From the NCBI RefSeq assembly GCF_000016185.1, contig NC_011420.2, positions 1,322,501 to 1,386,500 of the forward strand: DNA of 64,000 bases, read 5' to 3'. This DNA is from Rhodospirillum centenum SW (GTDB lineage Bacteria; Pseudomonadota; Alphaproteobacteria; Azospirillales; Azospirillaceae). How positions within the stretch are numbered: the first letter of the stretch is position 1; each line of letters starts with the position of its first letter. Below the pieces are notes generated by a model. That model had not been told where the DNA came from and did not search any database. It saw only the letters and a program-made list of their open reading frames with translations. The position numbers were made by a program, and so were the translations under genes. Shown here one piece after another: positions 25,274-33,149 of this stretch.

Positions 25274-25618
25274 ATGAAGACGTTCGTTCAATCCGGCGAT
25301 CTGGTCGAGGTGACTGCTCCGGCCGGCGGTGTCGCCAGCGGTGCCGGCGTGCTGGTGGGCGCCCTGTTCGGTGTCGCTGCCGAGACCGCCCCCGCCGGTG
25401 CAGCCGTCGTGCTCGCGACGCGGGGCGTGTTCGATCTGCCCAAGGCCACCGCTGCCGTCTTCACGGCCGGCGGCCCCGTCTCCTGGGATGCGGTCAACGC
25501 CCGCTGCGCCGCGCCGGGCACGGGCCTCTATCCCGTCGGCGTCGCGGTCACCCCCGCCGGCAACGGCGCCGGCACGGTGCGGGTGCGGCTCGACGGCGTG
25601 GCGACGGCGGCGGCGTAG
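25274..25618 (+). CDS. DUF2190 protein, probable head decoration
   Basis: 114 residues of Gly/Ala/Val-rich beta structure (SGDLVEVTAPAGGVASGAGVLVGALFGVA). DUF2190 proteins lie beside capsid genes in many phages and are thought to be capsid cement or stabilising proteins like gpD. It starts 3 nt after the gpW-like gene. It is the last identifiable virion gene of the element. Confidence 0.82.
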   Translation: MKTFVQSGDLVEVTAPAGGVASGAGVLVGALFGVAAETAPAGAAVVLATRGVFDLPKATAAVFTAGGPVSWDAVNARCAAPGTGLYPVGVAVTPAGNGAGTVRVRLDGVATAAA

Positions 25619-25716
25619 AGAGAGATTGCCCCCGGCTGCGGCCGGATGCTGGACCAGGACCAGGGGGCCGGGTGCCCCCGACGAAGCGGCGGGGCCGTCG
25701 CAGGAGGGGGAGGCGG

Positions 25717-25968
25717 GTGCGTGTCCACGGCTTCGGTCGCGGCCGGGTCCGCTTCCCCCGACGGCCGTTCAGGCACCGCCCGCCGCGCATGTGGCCCTGG
25801 GATCGCGGCTCCCACGACTACCTGTCCGCGGCGCTGATGCTGGCCCGCTGTGCCGCGGATGGCGACCCCGACCGTTTCGGGCGGTCGCTGGCGGTGGCGG
25901 ACTACCCGCCCACCCTGGTGCCCCGGCCCGACGGCTTCGGGCGCGTCCCGGTTTCCCTCACCGGATGA
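25717..25968 (+). CDS. Hypothetical small protein with strong ribosome site
   Basis: 83 residues from GTG 25717, preceded by AGGAGGGGGAGG at 25703-25714. The N-terminal half is very basic (RVRFPRRPFRHRPPR), then WPWDRGSHDYLSAALMLARCAADGDPDRF. No family recognised. It directly follows the DUF2190 gene and could be a head-completion or DNA-binding protein. The start codon choice rests on the ribosome site. Confidence 0.5.
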   Translation: MRVHGFGRGRVRFPRRPFRHRPPRMWPWDRGSHDYLSAALMLARCAADGDPDRFGRSLAVADYPPTLVPRPDGFGRVPVSLTG

Positions 25969-26668
25969 GGCGGACGGCGCGGCGCTGACCCCGGAAATCT
26001 GGAGGCCGGGCCGCGACCCGTGGCTGGGCCGCACCGTCGTGGTGAACCCGCTCCTGGTCGCACGCCCGCGCTGGATCGCCGCGGCCATGCCGATGACCGC
26101 CGGGTTGCCCGACGACATCGCTGGGCGGATCGGGATCTTCAGGGCTGTCGTGGCGGTGGTCAGATGGGGTGGTGGGTAACCGTGATCGAGATGGTCACGG
26201 ATGGTGGGGGTTGCTCGGGGCGTAGCTCCGCCTTCCGAGGGCGAAGCTACGTTCGTCACGGACGGAGCCGGGCAGACGAGACGTAGCCGTGAGATGCGAC
26301 CTTGCTACAGGCGGCCGGGGTCACGCTGTCGGCCTTTATCGCTGCTCTCTGTGACGCTGGATCACCGCACCCTCTCACGGCAAGGCGGGGTCCATCCGGG
26401 GCGGGTTGTTCCGGAGCCCGGTCCTGATCCGCCGCAAGCCAACCACCAGGATGACCGACCGACGGACCTTGAGCGTCTGCCCGGCTCCGACAGAGGAAAC
26501 CCTGCTCCTGCTGCGGATGTTTGCCGACCCGTTCTGCCGGGCCTATTGGGCTATGTCGCATATCGATATACTGCACCACGGCCGATGGTCAAGATGGTGT
26601 GAGAACGAGACAAGAACCCTACAAGATGCCGGGGGTGAAGACCTGAAAGCAGCAACCCCGCCGGGCGT
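25969..26668. other. Degenerate region, probable deletion scar
   Basis: About 700 nt with no convincing gene. It holds a hairpin at 26221-26251 (CGTAGCT/AGCTACG ends). The 26406-26672 frame has atypical composition. The next gene is a ParB fragment lacking its N-terminus. If tail and lysis genes were lost by deletion, the junction would be here. Confidence 0.45.
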
Positions 26669-26950
26669 GTGATCGCCACGGCCCGCCTGTGGGAGATCGC
26701 GGAGAACCTGCACCGCGCCGAACTGACGGTGCAGGAGCGGGCAGAGCATATCGCGGAGTGGGTCAGGCTGACGGCTGATAAGGGGGCGCAAGTTGCGCCC
26801 CCTGGCGGCAGGCAACCTCACGACAAGGGCATCAAGGCGGCCGTCCGCGAACTCGGCATTGATCGCACCGAAGCACAGCGCGCCGTCAAGATCGCCGCCA
26901 TCTCCGACGAAGCGAAGCAGGCCGCACGGGACGCGGCCGTCACTTCCTGA
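26669..26950 (+). pseudogene. ParB-like protein, 5'-truncated
   Basis: 93 residues resembling the region just after the ParB/Srx nuclease-type domain of phage ParB proteins: LWEIAENLHRAELTVQERAEHIAEWV, followed by KGIKAAVRELGIDRTEAQRAVKIA, which looks like the KorB-type helix-turn-helix. The N-terminal ParB domain is missing. The frame upstream of GTG 26669 reads a few more compatible residues but no domain. Either a broken remnant or a short protein using an internal start. Its end overlaps the convergent 26940-27173 gene by 11 nt. Confidence 0.55.
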
Positions 26951-27173
26951 ACATCTCGGGCCGATCCAGGCCGAACCGCTGCTTCCCGTCCTTCGGAGCA
27001 CGCCACGGATCGCCGTATTCCCGCCGGCCGGGCGCCGCGTCTCCATCCTGGGTGACCCGCAGCACGATCCGCGCCCGGCGCCGGGCGGCCCGGTTCTCCG
27101 CCGCCTTGAACGGCTTGTCGCTGGGGGCGGTCGTGCTCCCGCAGAACGGATTGCGGCGCCGTGATCTGGACAT
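26940..27173 (-). CDS. Conserved small basic phage protein
   Basis: 77 residues, very basic in the middle (ENRAARRRARIVLR) with RRRNPFCGSTTAPSDKPFKAAENR at the start and GDPWRAPKDGKQR near the end. I recognise the general type from prophage regions but know no function. It is convergent with the ParB fragment and 27 nt upstream of the Xre repressor gene on the same strand. Confidence 0.65.
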   Translation of the reverse strand: MSRSRRRNPFCGSTTAPSDKPFKAAENRAARRRARIVLRVTQDGDAAPGRREYGDPWRAPKDGKQRFGLDRPEMFRK

Positions 27174-27199
27174 CGGGTTCCCCGTCTCCTGCGCGGCGC

Positions 27200-27430
27200 C
27201 TATGGCTTCTTCAGCCGCACGCCCGGCCCGCCGCCGTTCTCGGGGATGAGCTCGACGCCGGCCGATTCCAGGGCGGTGCGGATCGCGGCGATGGTGGACG
27301 GCTTCAACTCGTCCCCGCGTTCGAACCTCGAAATCGTCTGAGTGGACACCTTAGCCGCGACCGCCAAGTCTCGGACGCCGAGGTTCAGGGCAACGCGCGC
27401 CATGCGGCACTGGACAGGAAGCACGGTCAC
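27200..27430 (-). CDS. Xre-family repressor
   Basis: 76 residues. A Cro/CI-type helix-turn-helix fills most of the chain (LGVRDLAVAAKVSTQTISRFERGDELKPSTIAAIRTALESAGVELI). GTG 27430 gives the common PxQCRxAR N-terminus; Met10 is an alternative. The start codon lies inside a 17-bp palindrome, so it probably represses itself and the divergent rightward genes. A likely master switch of the element. Confidence 0.85.
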   Translation of the reverse strand: MTVLPVQCRMARVALNLGVRDLAVAAKVSTQTISRFERGDELKPSTIAAIRTALESAGVELIPENGGGPGVRLKKP

Positions 27431-27478
27431 AACCCTGTTGTGATTTCTCTTGACGGGGAAATGTTAACAGTGTTGTGA
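27427..27478. promoter_or_regulatory. Paired Xre operators in the divergent control region
   Basis: Operator 1 at 27427-27443 is TCACAAC-CCT-GTTGTGA, a perfect palindrome over the xre start. Operator 2 at 27462-27478 matches it at 12 of 17 positions with a full right half GTTGTGA. Centre-to-centre spacing is 35 nt. TTGACG at 27450-27455, between them, is a possible rightward -35. Confidence 0.65.
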
Positions 27479-27564
27479 TTGCCGGGCAAGAGAAACGACC
27501 GGACAGGGTGCTGCAACACCCGGCCCGGCCTCACCACAACCCGAGCTGATAGGAGCTGCGGACC

Positions 27565-27780
27565 ATGGCTGGTTCTCAGAATGCCACGACTTTGCCCGGC
27601 GCCACGACGAATCACGTTTCCGACAGCCACGAGGGGATCCTTGTGCTCCATGGGATCGCGTGCACGCTGACGGCGCTCGCCATCGCCACGGAGACAGGAT
27701 ACTCGGTGAATTACCACTCCCTGTACAACCTCGGCACTCAGATCGACGCGGTTATTGCATCTCTGACGGCGGAGGGCTGA
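27565..27780 (+). CDS. Hypothetical small protein
   Basis: 71 residues with a mildly hydrophobic middle (EGILVLHGIACTLTALAIATETG). No family recognised. AGGAG lies 9 nt upstream of the ATG. First gene of a rightward three-gene run divergent from xre and behind its operators, so likely early and repressor-controlled. Confidence 0.65.
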   Translation: MAGSQNATTLPGATTNHVSDSHEGILVLHGIACTLTALAIATETGYSVNYHSLYNLGTQIDAVIASLTAEG

Positions 27781-27782
27781 CC

Positions 27783-27974
27783 ATGGCGAGCAGACCGAAG
27801 TTCCCCTTGGATGAAGAGCTGAACGAACTGGCCAACCGCGCCGTCAAGGAGCTTCCCAAGAGCATGCTGCGGGCGTTGCTCCTTTACATCGAAATCCTTG
27901 CCGCTCCTGACGGAGCGGCCGCGGCCGTCATCGCGGAGAAGGCTGTCGCGAAGGTGAGGGGCCGCCATGGCTGA
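27783..27974 (+). CDS. Hypothetical small helical protein
   Basis: 63 residues, predicted helical (LDEELNELANRAVKELPKSMLRALLLYIEILAA), acidic at the start and basic at the end (KVRGRHG). No family recognised. It starts 2 nt after the previous stop and overlaps the next ATG by 8 nt. Confidence 0.6.
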   Translation: MASRPKFPLDEELNELANRAVKELPKSMLRALLLYIEILAAPDGAAAAVIAEKAVAKVRGRHG

Positions 27975-28134
27975 CGAGACGCCCCCGAACCCGCCCCGCC
28001 GGCCGATGTCGCCCGAAGAGGCAGAAGCAGTCGTCCAATCCGTCGCCACTGAACTGGTCAGGATCATCGCCCGGCAGGTCGCCCGCGAGCACCATGAAGC
28101 CGCGGTCAAGGCAAGGATGCGGGGCGGGGAATGA
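27967..28134 (+). CDS. Hypothetical small protein
   Basis: 55 residues starting MADETPPNPPRRPMS, then a helix (EEAEAVVQSVATELVRIIARQVAREHHEAAV). The start lies within the end of the previous gene. It continues the same small-gene run and ends 51 nt before the terminator hairpin. A 12-codon frame (28131-28169) overlaps its stop but is too short to judge. Confidence 0.55.
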   Translation: MADETPPNPPRRPMSPEEAEAVVQSVATELVRIIARQVAREHHEAAVKARMRGGE

Positions 28135-28184
28135 CGACACGCCGGGCGATCCGCACCCCCGCGGACTGACCCGCCCATCCCTTA

Positions 28185-28215
28185 AGCCCCGCCCGGTCCG
28201 CCGCGGCGGGGCTTT
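28185..28215 (+). terminator. Terminator of the rightward small-gene run
   Basis: AGCCCCGCC / GGCGGGGCT, a perfect 9-bp stem with an 11-nt loop, followed by TTCT. The T-run is short, but the hairpin is strong and placed right after the last gene. Confidence 0.7.
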
Positions 28216-28646
28216 CTACGTCTGCATGACCGCCGGGCGGAGCGGGGGGCGGGCTCGCTGCCGGATCAAACATGGGCCGCCAGTCCTGCCAGTCCTGCCC
28301 AAGATAGCGCCCGGTGGTCTCCATGCCGTTCCGGCCCGTCCAGTGGCCTCGGGATATGGTGAAGCGCGCTCCCTGCGCCTCCCCCTGATTCGCGCATCCT
28401 GGGCCGCACAGCGCGGGTGTCAGGCCATCGCCCTACGCCCGACGGATCGCCCCGCCCCTTCCTGATTGCTCCGATGCCTGCCCGTCTCGCGGCTGCCCGG
28501 CACGGGCGCTTCCTGCGCCCGCCGCCTCCACCGCCACCCGTTCGGCAGGGCATCGAGTGTGGAAGGGAACATGCGGGGTGCGGACATCTGAACGCACATG
28601 CGGAACGACCCTCCGTCCACATGCGTCTACCGCAATCCAGCCATGT
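28216..28646. other. Gene-free right end of the island
   Basis: About 430 nt before the right direct repeats. Frames on both strands are low-complexity (poly-Gly/Pro/Arg) and lack ribosome sites. Nothing I can name. Confidence 0.5.
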
Positions 28647-28668
28647 ATATTGGGGAAAAGTTGGGGAA
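28647..28668 (+). repeat. Direct repeats near the right end (candidate integrase arm sites)
   Basis: ATATTGGGGAA at 28647-28657 and AAGTTGGGGAA at 28658-28668, the same 11-bp units as at 13741-13773. They end 36 nt before attR. In the excised circle both groups would flank the core. Confidence 0.55.
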
Positions 28669-28704
28669 GCCGGAGCTTGGAAACCGCTAACCCCTTGAAA
28701 ACCT

Positions 28705-28748
28705 TGGCGTCCCCAACGGGATTCGAACCCGTGTTACCAACGTGAAAG
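28705..28748. repeat. attR: right 44-bp direct repeat
   Basis: Identical to 13591-13634. Here it forms the 3' part of the functional tRNA-Glu gene, so the island supplied a replacement 3' end when it integrated. Confidence 0.93.
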
Positions 28749-28780
28749 GCTGGTGTCCTAGGCCTCTAGACGATGGGGAC
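28705..28780 (-). tRNA. tRNA-Glu (anticodon TTC)
   Basis: 76 nt on the minus strand with encoded CCA. Acceptor GTCCCCA pairs with TGGGGAC. The anticodon stem CCAGC/GTTGG holds the loop CTTTCAC with anticodon TTC. T-loop GGTTCGAATCC. The 3' 44 nt come from the integrated island, and the gene remains complete. Confidence 0.96.
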
Positions 28781-28798
28781 GCTGTGAGGCGGGGCAGA

Positions 28799-28827
28799 CT
28801 GTTAGCGGCCGGCCGGGGAGAAATCAA
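28799..28827 (-). promoter_or_regulatory. tRNA-Glu promoter
   Basis: Minus strand TTGATT (28827-28822), a 17-nt spacer and TAACAG (28804-28799). The predicted start is about 10-12 nt before the tRNA 5' end. Confidence 0.55.
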
Positions 28828-28876
28828 GCCTATTCGTCGTACCCCGGCGCAGGGCCGGAATTCGCCCGCGCGCGGG

Positions 28877-30682
28877 TCAGGCGGAAGCGCCCGCGGGGGC
28901 CGCGTCGTCAATGAAGAGCTGCACGCCCTCCTGCCCGTTCCAGCGGTCCGCCCGCAGGGTTCCGGCCAGATGCAGGGGCATCCCGCCCGAGCGCAGCAGC
29001 GCCTCCCCCAACGCCCCGTCGAGCGCGCGGAAGGCGATTCCCTTCAGCCTCGCCCCGTCCGGCCCGGTGAGGATGCAGCGCACATGATTCGCCCCGACCA
29101 CATCGGCGCGGACGATGCGGGCGTCGGTAACGGCGAAGCGCGGCTCCGGATTGCCGGTGCCGTAGGGGGCCAGCCGCTCCAGATGCTGCAACAGGTCGGT
29201 GCCGGCGCCGCGCACGGCGATGGCACCGTCCAGGCTGAGCGTCGGCACCAGCGGCCCGGCCTCCGCAAGCTGGGCGCCGATACGCTCGCGCAGGAAGGCC
29301 CGCAGATCGTCCAACCGCGCCGCCTCCACCGTGAAGCCGGCCGCCATGGCGTGGCCGCCGCCGGCCAGCAGCAGCCCCGCCTGCCGCGCCGCGATCACCG
29401 CGGCGCCGAGGTCCACGCCGCGCACCGACCGGCCCGACGCCTTGCCGAGTCCCCCTTCCAGCGCCACCACGCAGGCCGGACGGTTGAACCGTTCCTTGAG
29501 ACGGGAGGCGACGATGCCGATGACGCCGGGATGCCAGCCCTCCCCCGCCGCCAGCACCAGCTCGGGCGAGTCGCCAGCGACCCCCTCGACCAGCGCCAGC
29601 GCCTCCTCCAGCACGACCGCCTCCAGCTCACGCCGCTCGGCATTCAGGTCGTGGAGCTGGCGGGCCAGCTCAAGCGCCTCCGCCGGATCGTCGGTGGAGA
29701 GGATGCGGCTGCCCAGGTCCGACCGCCCCACCCGGCCGCCGGCATTCACCCGCGGCCCGACGATGAAGCCGGCGTGATAGGTGTCAAAGCGGTCGGTGAC
29801 GCCGGCCACGTCGGCCAGGGCGCGGATGCCGGGATTAGCGCGGCGGCCGGCGACCTTCAGCCCCTGGGCCACGAACACGCGGTTCAGCCCGGTCAGGGGC
29901 ACCACGTCGCAGACGGTGCCCAGCGCCACCAGGTCCAGCCAGTCGAGCAGCGCCGGCTCCGCCCGGCCGCTGTAGAAGCCGTCGCGGCGCAGGGCGCGGT
30001 TCACCGCCACGACCAGCAGGAAGGTGACGCCGACGGCGGCCAGCGTGCCCAGCGGGCCTCCCGGCGGCTCGTCCAGCCGGTTCGGGTTGACCAGCGCCAC
30101 CGTCCGCGGCAGCCGCGGTTCGGCCTTGTGATGGTCCACCACGACGACATCGAGCCCGGCCTCGGCCGCGCCGTCCAGCACGTCGAAGGCGGTGGTGCCG
30201 CAGTCCACGGTGACGACCAGCCGCACGCCCTGGTCGCGCAGGCGCAGCAGGGCCGGCAGGTTGGGGCCGTAGCCCTCGGCGATGCGGTCGGGGATGTGGA
30301 TGCGCGGCTCCACCCCCAGGGCGCGGAGGAAGCGCGCCAGCAGGGCCGAGGAGGTAGCGCCGTCCACGTCGTAGTCACCGAACACGGCGATGCCCTCGCC
30401 CGTGCGGACGGCATGGGCGATGCGGCCGGCGGCGGCGTCCATGTCGCGCAGGACGCTGGGATCGGGAAGCTGCGTGCGCAGCGAGGGGGCGAGGAAATCG
30501 TCCACGGCGTCCAGGGTGACGCCACGGGCAGCGAGCAGGCGGCCGACGATCTCCGGCAGGCCGCGGCTCTGGGCGAAGGTCAGGGCCAGCCGCTCATCCA
30601 CCGGCCGGGCGCGCCAGCGCCGACCCGTGACGGAGCTGTGGACACCCAGGAAGGCGGACTCGGGAACGCTGGCTGTCGGCAT
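28877..30682 (-). CDS. recJ: Single-stranded-DNA-specific exonuclease RecJ
   Basis: 601 residues. DHH-family phosphoesterase motifs are clear: FGDYDVDGATSSAL, VTVDCGTT, VVVDHHKAEP, and DHHA1 with GGGHAMAAGFTV; the C-terminal OB domain follows. RecJ degrades single-stranded DNA 5' to 3' in recombination and mismatch repair. Length and motifs are normal. Its stop lies 96 nt from the tRNA-Glu gene on the same strand. Confidence 0.96.
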   Translation of the reverse strand: MPTASVPESAFLGVHSSVTGRRWRARPVDERLALTFAQSRGLPEIVGRLLAARGVTLDAVDDFLAPSLRTQLPDPSVLRDMDAAAGRIAHAVRTGEGIAVFGDYDVDGATSSALLARFLRALGVEPRIHIPDRIAEGYGPNLPALLRLRDQGVRLVVTVDCGTTAFDVLDGAAEAGLDVVVVDHHKAEPRLPRTVALVNPNRLDEPPGGPLGTLAAVGVTFLLVVAVNRALRRDGFYSGRAEPALLDWLDLVALGTVCDVVPLTGLNRVFVAQGLKVAGRRANPGIRALADVAGVTDRFDTYHAGFIVGPRVNAGGRVGRSDLGSRILSTDDPAEALELARQLHDLNAERRELEAVVLEEALALVEGVAGDSPELVLAAGEGWHPGVIGIVASRLKERFNRPACVVALEGGLGKASGRSVRGVDLGAAVIAARQAGLLLAGGGHAMAAGFTVEAARLDDLRAFLRERIGAQLAEAGPLVPTLSLDGAIAVRGAGTDLLQHLERLAPYGTGNPEPRFAVTDARIVRADVVGANHVRCILTGPDGARLKGIAFRALDGALGEALLRSGGMPLHLAGTLRADRWNGQEGVQLFIDDAAPAGASA

Positions 30683-30752
30683 GGACCGGCCCCCGCCGCC
30701 CCGGACAGGCCGGGACGGCGGCTTTCTTCAGACGCGGACGGGAACAGAAGGC

Positions 30753-31793
30753 TCAGGACTTCGGTTCGGGGATCATGCTCGTCTTGGTGCGGAAATTATG
30801 GTGCGCCTCGACATAGCGCACGGTCCCGCTCTTCGACCGCATGACCACGGAATGCGTGACCGCCCCGCCCGGGAACCGGCGCACGCCGCGCAGCATGGCG
30901 CCGGTGGTGACGCCGGTGGCGGCGAACATCACGTCGCCCGAAGCGAGGTCGTGCAGGGCGTACTTGCGGCTGAGGTCGGTGATGCCCCAGCGGCGGGCGC
31001 GCTCGCGCTCGTCTTCATTGCGGAACAGCAGCCGGCCCTGGAACTGACCGCCGATGCAGCGCAGGGCCGCGGCCGCCAGCACGCCCTCCGGCGCGCCACC
31101 GGAACCCATGTAGATGTCAATGCCGGACTGCGGCTGGCTGGTGGCGATGACGCCGGAGACGTCGCCGTCGCCGATCAGCATGATGCGCGCCCCGGCCTCG
31201 CGCGCCCGCGCGATCAGCTCGGCATGACGCGGCCGGTCCAGGATGCAGACGACCAGCTCGGACACGTCCGCGCCCTTGGCCTTGGCCAGATTGCGCAGGT
31301 TGGTCTCGACCTTCTCGTCCAGGTCCACCACGCCCTCGGGCAGGCCACCGCCGACGGCGATCTTGTCCATGTAGACGTCGGGGGCGTTCAGGAAGCCGCC
31401 GGCCTCCGCCATGGCGATGACGGCCAGCGCGTTCGGGCCGCCCTTGGCGCAGATGGTCGTGCCTTCCAGCGGGTCCAGGGCGATGTCGATCTTCGGCCCC
31501 GTGCCGGTGCCGACCTTCTCGCCGATGTAGAGCATCGGCGCCTCGTCGCGCTCACCCTCGCCGATCACGACGCAGCCGTCGATGGACAGGCTGTTCAGGG
31601 CCTGGCGCATGGCATCGACGGCGGCCTGGTCGGCCGCCTTCTCGTCACCGCGCCCCATCAGCAGCGAGGCGGACAGCGCCGCCGCCTCGGTCACGCGCAC
31701 GACCTCGAGCGCGAGGTTGCGGTCCATGACCAGCGAGATGTCGCCGCGAACGCTCACCGGGACGGCGTCAACGCCGCTCTTTCTCGTGTCCAT
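30753..31793 (-). CDS. glpX: Class II fructose-1,6-bisphosphatase
   Basis: 346 residues with the GlpX signatures: GRGDEKAADQAAVDAMR, VIGEGERDEAPML, DIALDPLEGTT and YMGSGGAPEGVLAAAALR. It removes the 1-phosphate in gluconeogenesis (and in the Calvin cycle where present). ATG 31793 has GGGGGA 4 nt upstream and is preferred over the in-frame start at 31829. It lies between hom and recJ, all on the minus strand. Confidence 0.96.
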   Translation of the reverse strand: MDTRKSGVDAVPVSVRGDISLVMDRNLALEVVRVTEAAALSASLLMGRGDEKAADQAAVDAMRQALNSLSIDGCVVIGEGERDEAPMLYIGEKVGTGTGPKIDIALDPLEGTTICAKGGPNALAVIAMAEAGGFLNAPDVYMDKIAVGGGLPEGVVDLDEKVETNLRNLAKAKGADVSELVVCILDRPRHAELIARAREAGARIMLIGDGDVSGVIATSQPQSGIDIYMGSGGAPEGVLAAAALRCIGGQFQGRLLFRNEDERERARRWGITDLSRKYALHDLASGDVMFAATGVTTGAMLRGVRRFPGGAVTHSVVMRSKSGTVRYVEAHHNFRTKTSMIPEPKS

Positions 31794-31845
31794 AATGTCC
31801 CCCTTGGGAGTCAGGTATTCATCGGTCACGCCAGGGTCGGCGTGG

Positions 31846-33138
31846 TCAGAAATCCTCGATACGGATCAGCCGCGGCGGCTCCAGCACCGTGTCCAGCGCG
31901 CCGATCTGGGCCAGCGCCCGCTGCATGGCGGCCTCGTCCGTCTCATGCGTCGTCAGCACCACGGGCACCGCCTCGCCGGGCGCGCGGCCGCGTTGCAGGA
32001 ACGCCTCCATGGAGACGTTGTGATCGCGCAGCAGCGCCGCCACGTCGGCGATGACGCCGGGCCGGTCCACCACCATCAGCCGCAGATAGTAGCGGCCGCG
32101 CCGGCTGTCGATCGGAGACGCCGGCAGCGGTACCAGCCGTTCCGCCGGAACGCCGAAGGTCGGGGTGCGGCGCCCCTGGGCGATGTCCAGCAGGTCCGCC
32201 ACCACGGCCGAAGCGGTGGGGCCGGCGCCGGCACCGCGGCCGACCAGCACGACCTTGTCCACGAAGTCGCCGTCCGCCACCACCGCGTTGAAGACGCCGT
32301 CCGTGGCACCGATGGGCGAGCCGACGGGCACCATGCAGGGATGCACCCGCTGTTCGATCCCCCGCTCCGTCCGCCGGCCGATGGCGAGCAGGCGGATGCG
32401 GTAGCCCAGCTCGTCCGCGTACTGGATGTCGAGCGAGGAGATGTGCCGGATGCCCTCGACATGCACGGCATCGAAATCGACCTGGCAGCCGAAGGCGACG
32501 GCGGTGAGGATGGCGAGCTTGTGTGCCGCATCCACGCCGTCGATGTCGAAGCCCGGATCGGCCTCGGCGTAGCCAAGCCGCTGCGCATCCGCCAGCACGT
32601 CCGCGAAGTCGCGGCCGGTGGTGCGCATCTCCGTCAGGATGTAGTTGCAGGTGCCGTTCAGGATGCCGTGGACCTCACGCACCCGGTTGGCCGCCAGCCC
32701 CTCGCGCAGGCCCTTGATGACCGGAATGCCGCCGGCCACCGCCGCCTCGTAGGCGAGCGTCAGGCCGCGGGATTCGGCGGCGAGCGCCAGGGCCGTGCCA
32801 TGCCGGGCCAGCAGCGCCTTGTTCGCCGTGACGACATGCCGCCCGTTGGCCAGCGCCGTCTCCACCAGGGCCTTGGCGACCCCGTCGGAACCGCCGATCA
32901 GTTCGCAGACGACATCGACCTCGGGATCGTGGGCCAGCGCCGCGGCATCGTCGTACCAGCGCAGCCCCGACAGATCGGCACCGCGGTCCTTGCCGCGGGA
33001 GCGGGCGCTGACGGCGGTGACGACCACCGGCCGGCCGCAGCGCGTCTCCAGCAGGTCGGCATTGCGCCGGAGGATCTGAAGGACGCCGCCGCCGACCGTG
33101 CCCAGGCCCGCAATACCGATCTTCAAGGGTTTCGCCAT
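31846..33138 (-). CDS. hom: Homoserine dehydrogenase
   Basis: 430 residues: NAD(P)-binding GLGTVGGGV at the N-terminus, catalytic domain with ANKALLARHG and GILNGTCNYIL, and a C-terminal ACT domain (LMVVDRPGVIADVAALL) for feedback control, usually by threonine. It converts aspartate semialdehyde to homoserine for Met/Thr. ATG 33138 has AGGA upstream; an alternative GTG 33153 would overlap the aminotransferase stop by 4 nt (GTGA) and suggest coupling. Confidence 0.96.
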   Translation of the reverse strand: MAKPLKIGIAGLGTVGGGVLQILRRNADLLETRCGRPVVVTAVSARSRGKDRGADLSGLRWYDDAAALAHDPEVDVVCELIGGSDGVAKALVETALANGRHVVTANKALLARHGTALALAAESRGLTLAYEAAVAGGIPVIKGLREGLAANRVREVHGILNGTCNYILTEMRTTGRDFADVLADAQRLGYAEADPGFDIDGVDAAHKLAILTAVAFGCQVDFDAVHVEGIRHISSLDIQYADELGYRIRLLAIGRRTERGIEQRVHPCMVPVGSPIGATDGVFNAVVADGDFVDKVVLVGRGAGAGPTASAVVADLLDIAQGRRTPTFGVPAERLVPLPASPIDSRRGRYYLRLMVVDRPGVIADVAALLRDHNVSMEAFLQRGRAPGEAVPVVLTTHETDEAAMQRALAQIGALDTVLEPPRLIRIEDF

Positions 33139-33149
33139 GCCATCCGTCC

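Larger units (their letters stand above)
13591..28748. mobile_element. Integrated capsid-encoding, tail-less phage satellite-like island
   Basis: A 15.1-kb element between perfect 44-bp repeats in tRNA-Glu. In order: integrase, orphan gene, AlpA-like regulator, two small genes, RepA-like ATPase, iteron array, small gene, Nu1-like and GpA-type terminase, lambda-type portal, protease-capsid fusion, gpW-like connector, DUF2190 protein, small gene, ParB remnant, small gene, Xre repressor and three small genes. No tail tube, tape measure, baseplate, holin, endolysin or Rz gene is present. This matches the described cf-PICI plan (own capsid and packaging, borrowed tails). A prophage that lost its tail and lysis block by deletion, with the scar near 25969-26668, is the alternative. 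Confidence 0.85.

Noticed and set aside
19780-25618. A gene transfer agent cluster
   Set aside because: The GpA/Nu1-type terminase, lambda-type portal, integrase and att repeats point to an integrating phage-related element, and the GTA tail genes are missing.
26406-26672. 88-codon frame before the ParB remnant
   Set aside because: No ribosome site, no codon-position GC bias like its neighbours and no recognisable domain. Kept only as part of the degenerate region.
28216-28646. Genes at the right end of the island
   Set aside because: Frames on both strands encode poly-Gly/Pro/Arg stretches without ribosome sites.
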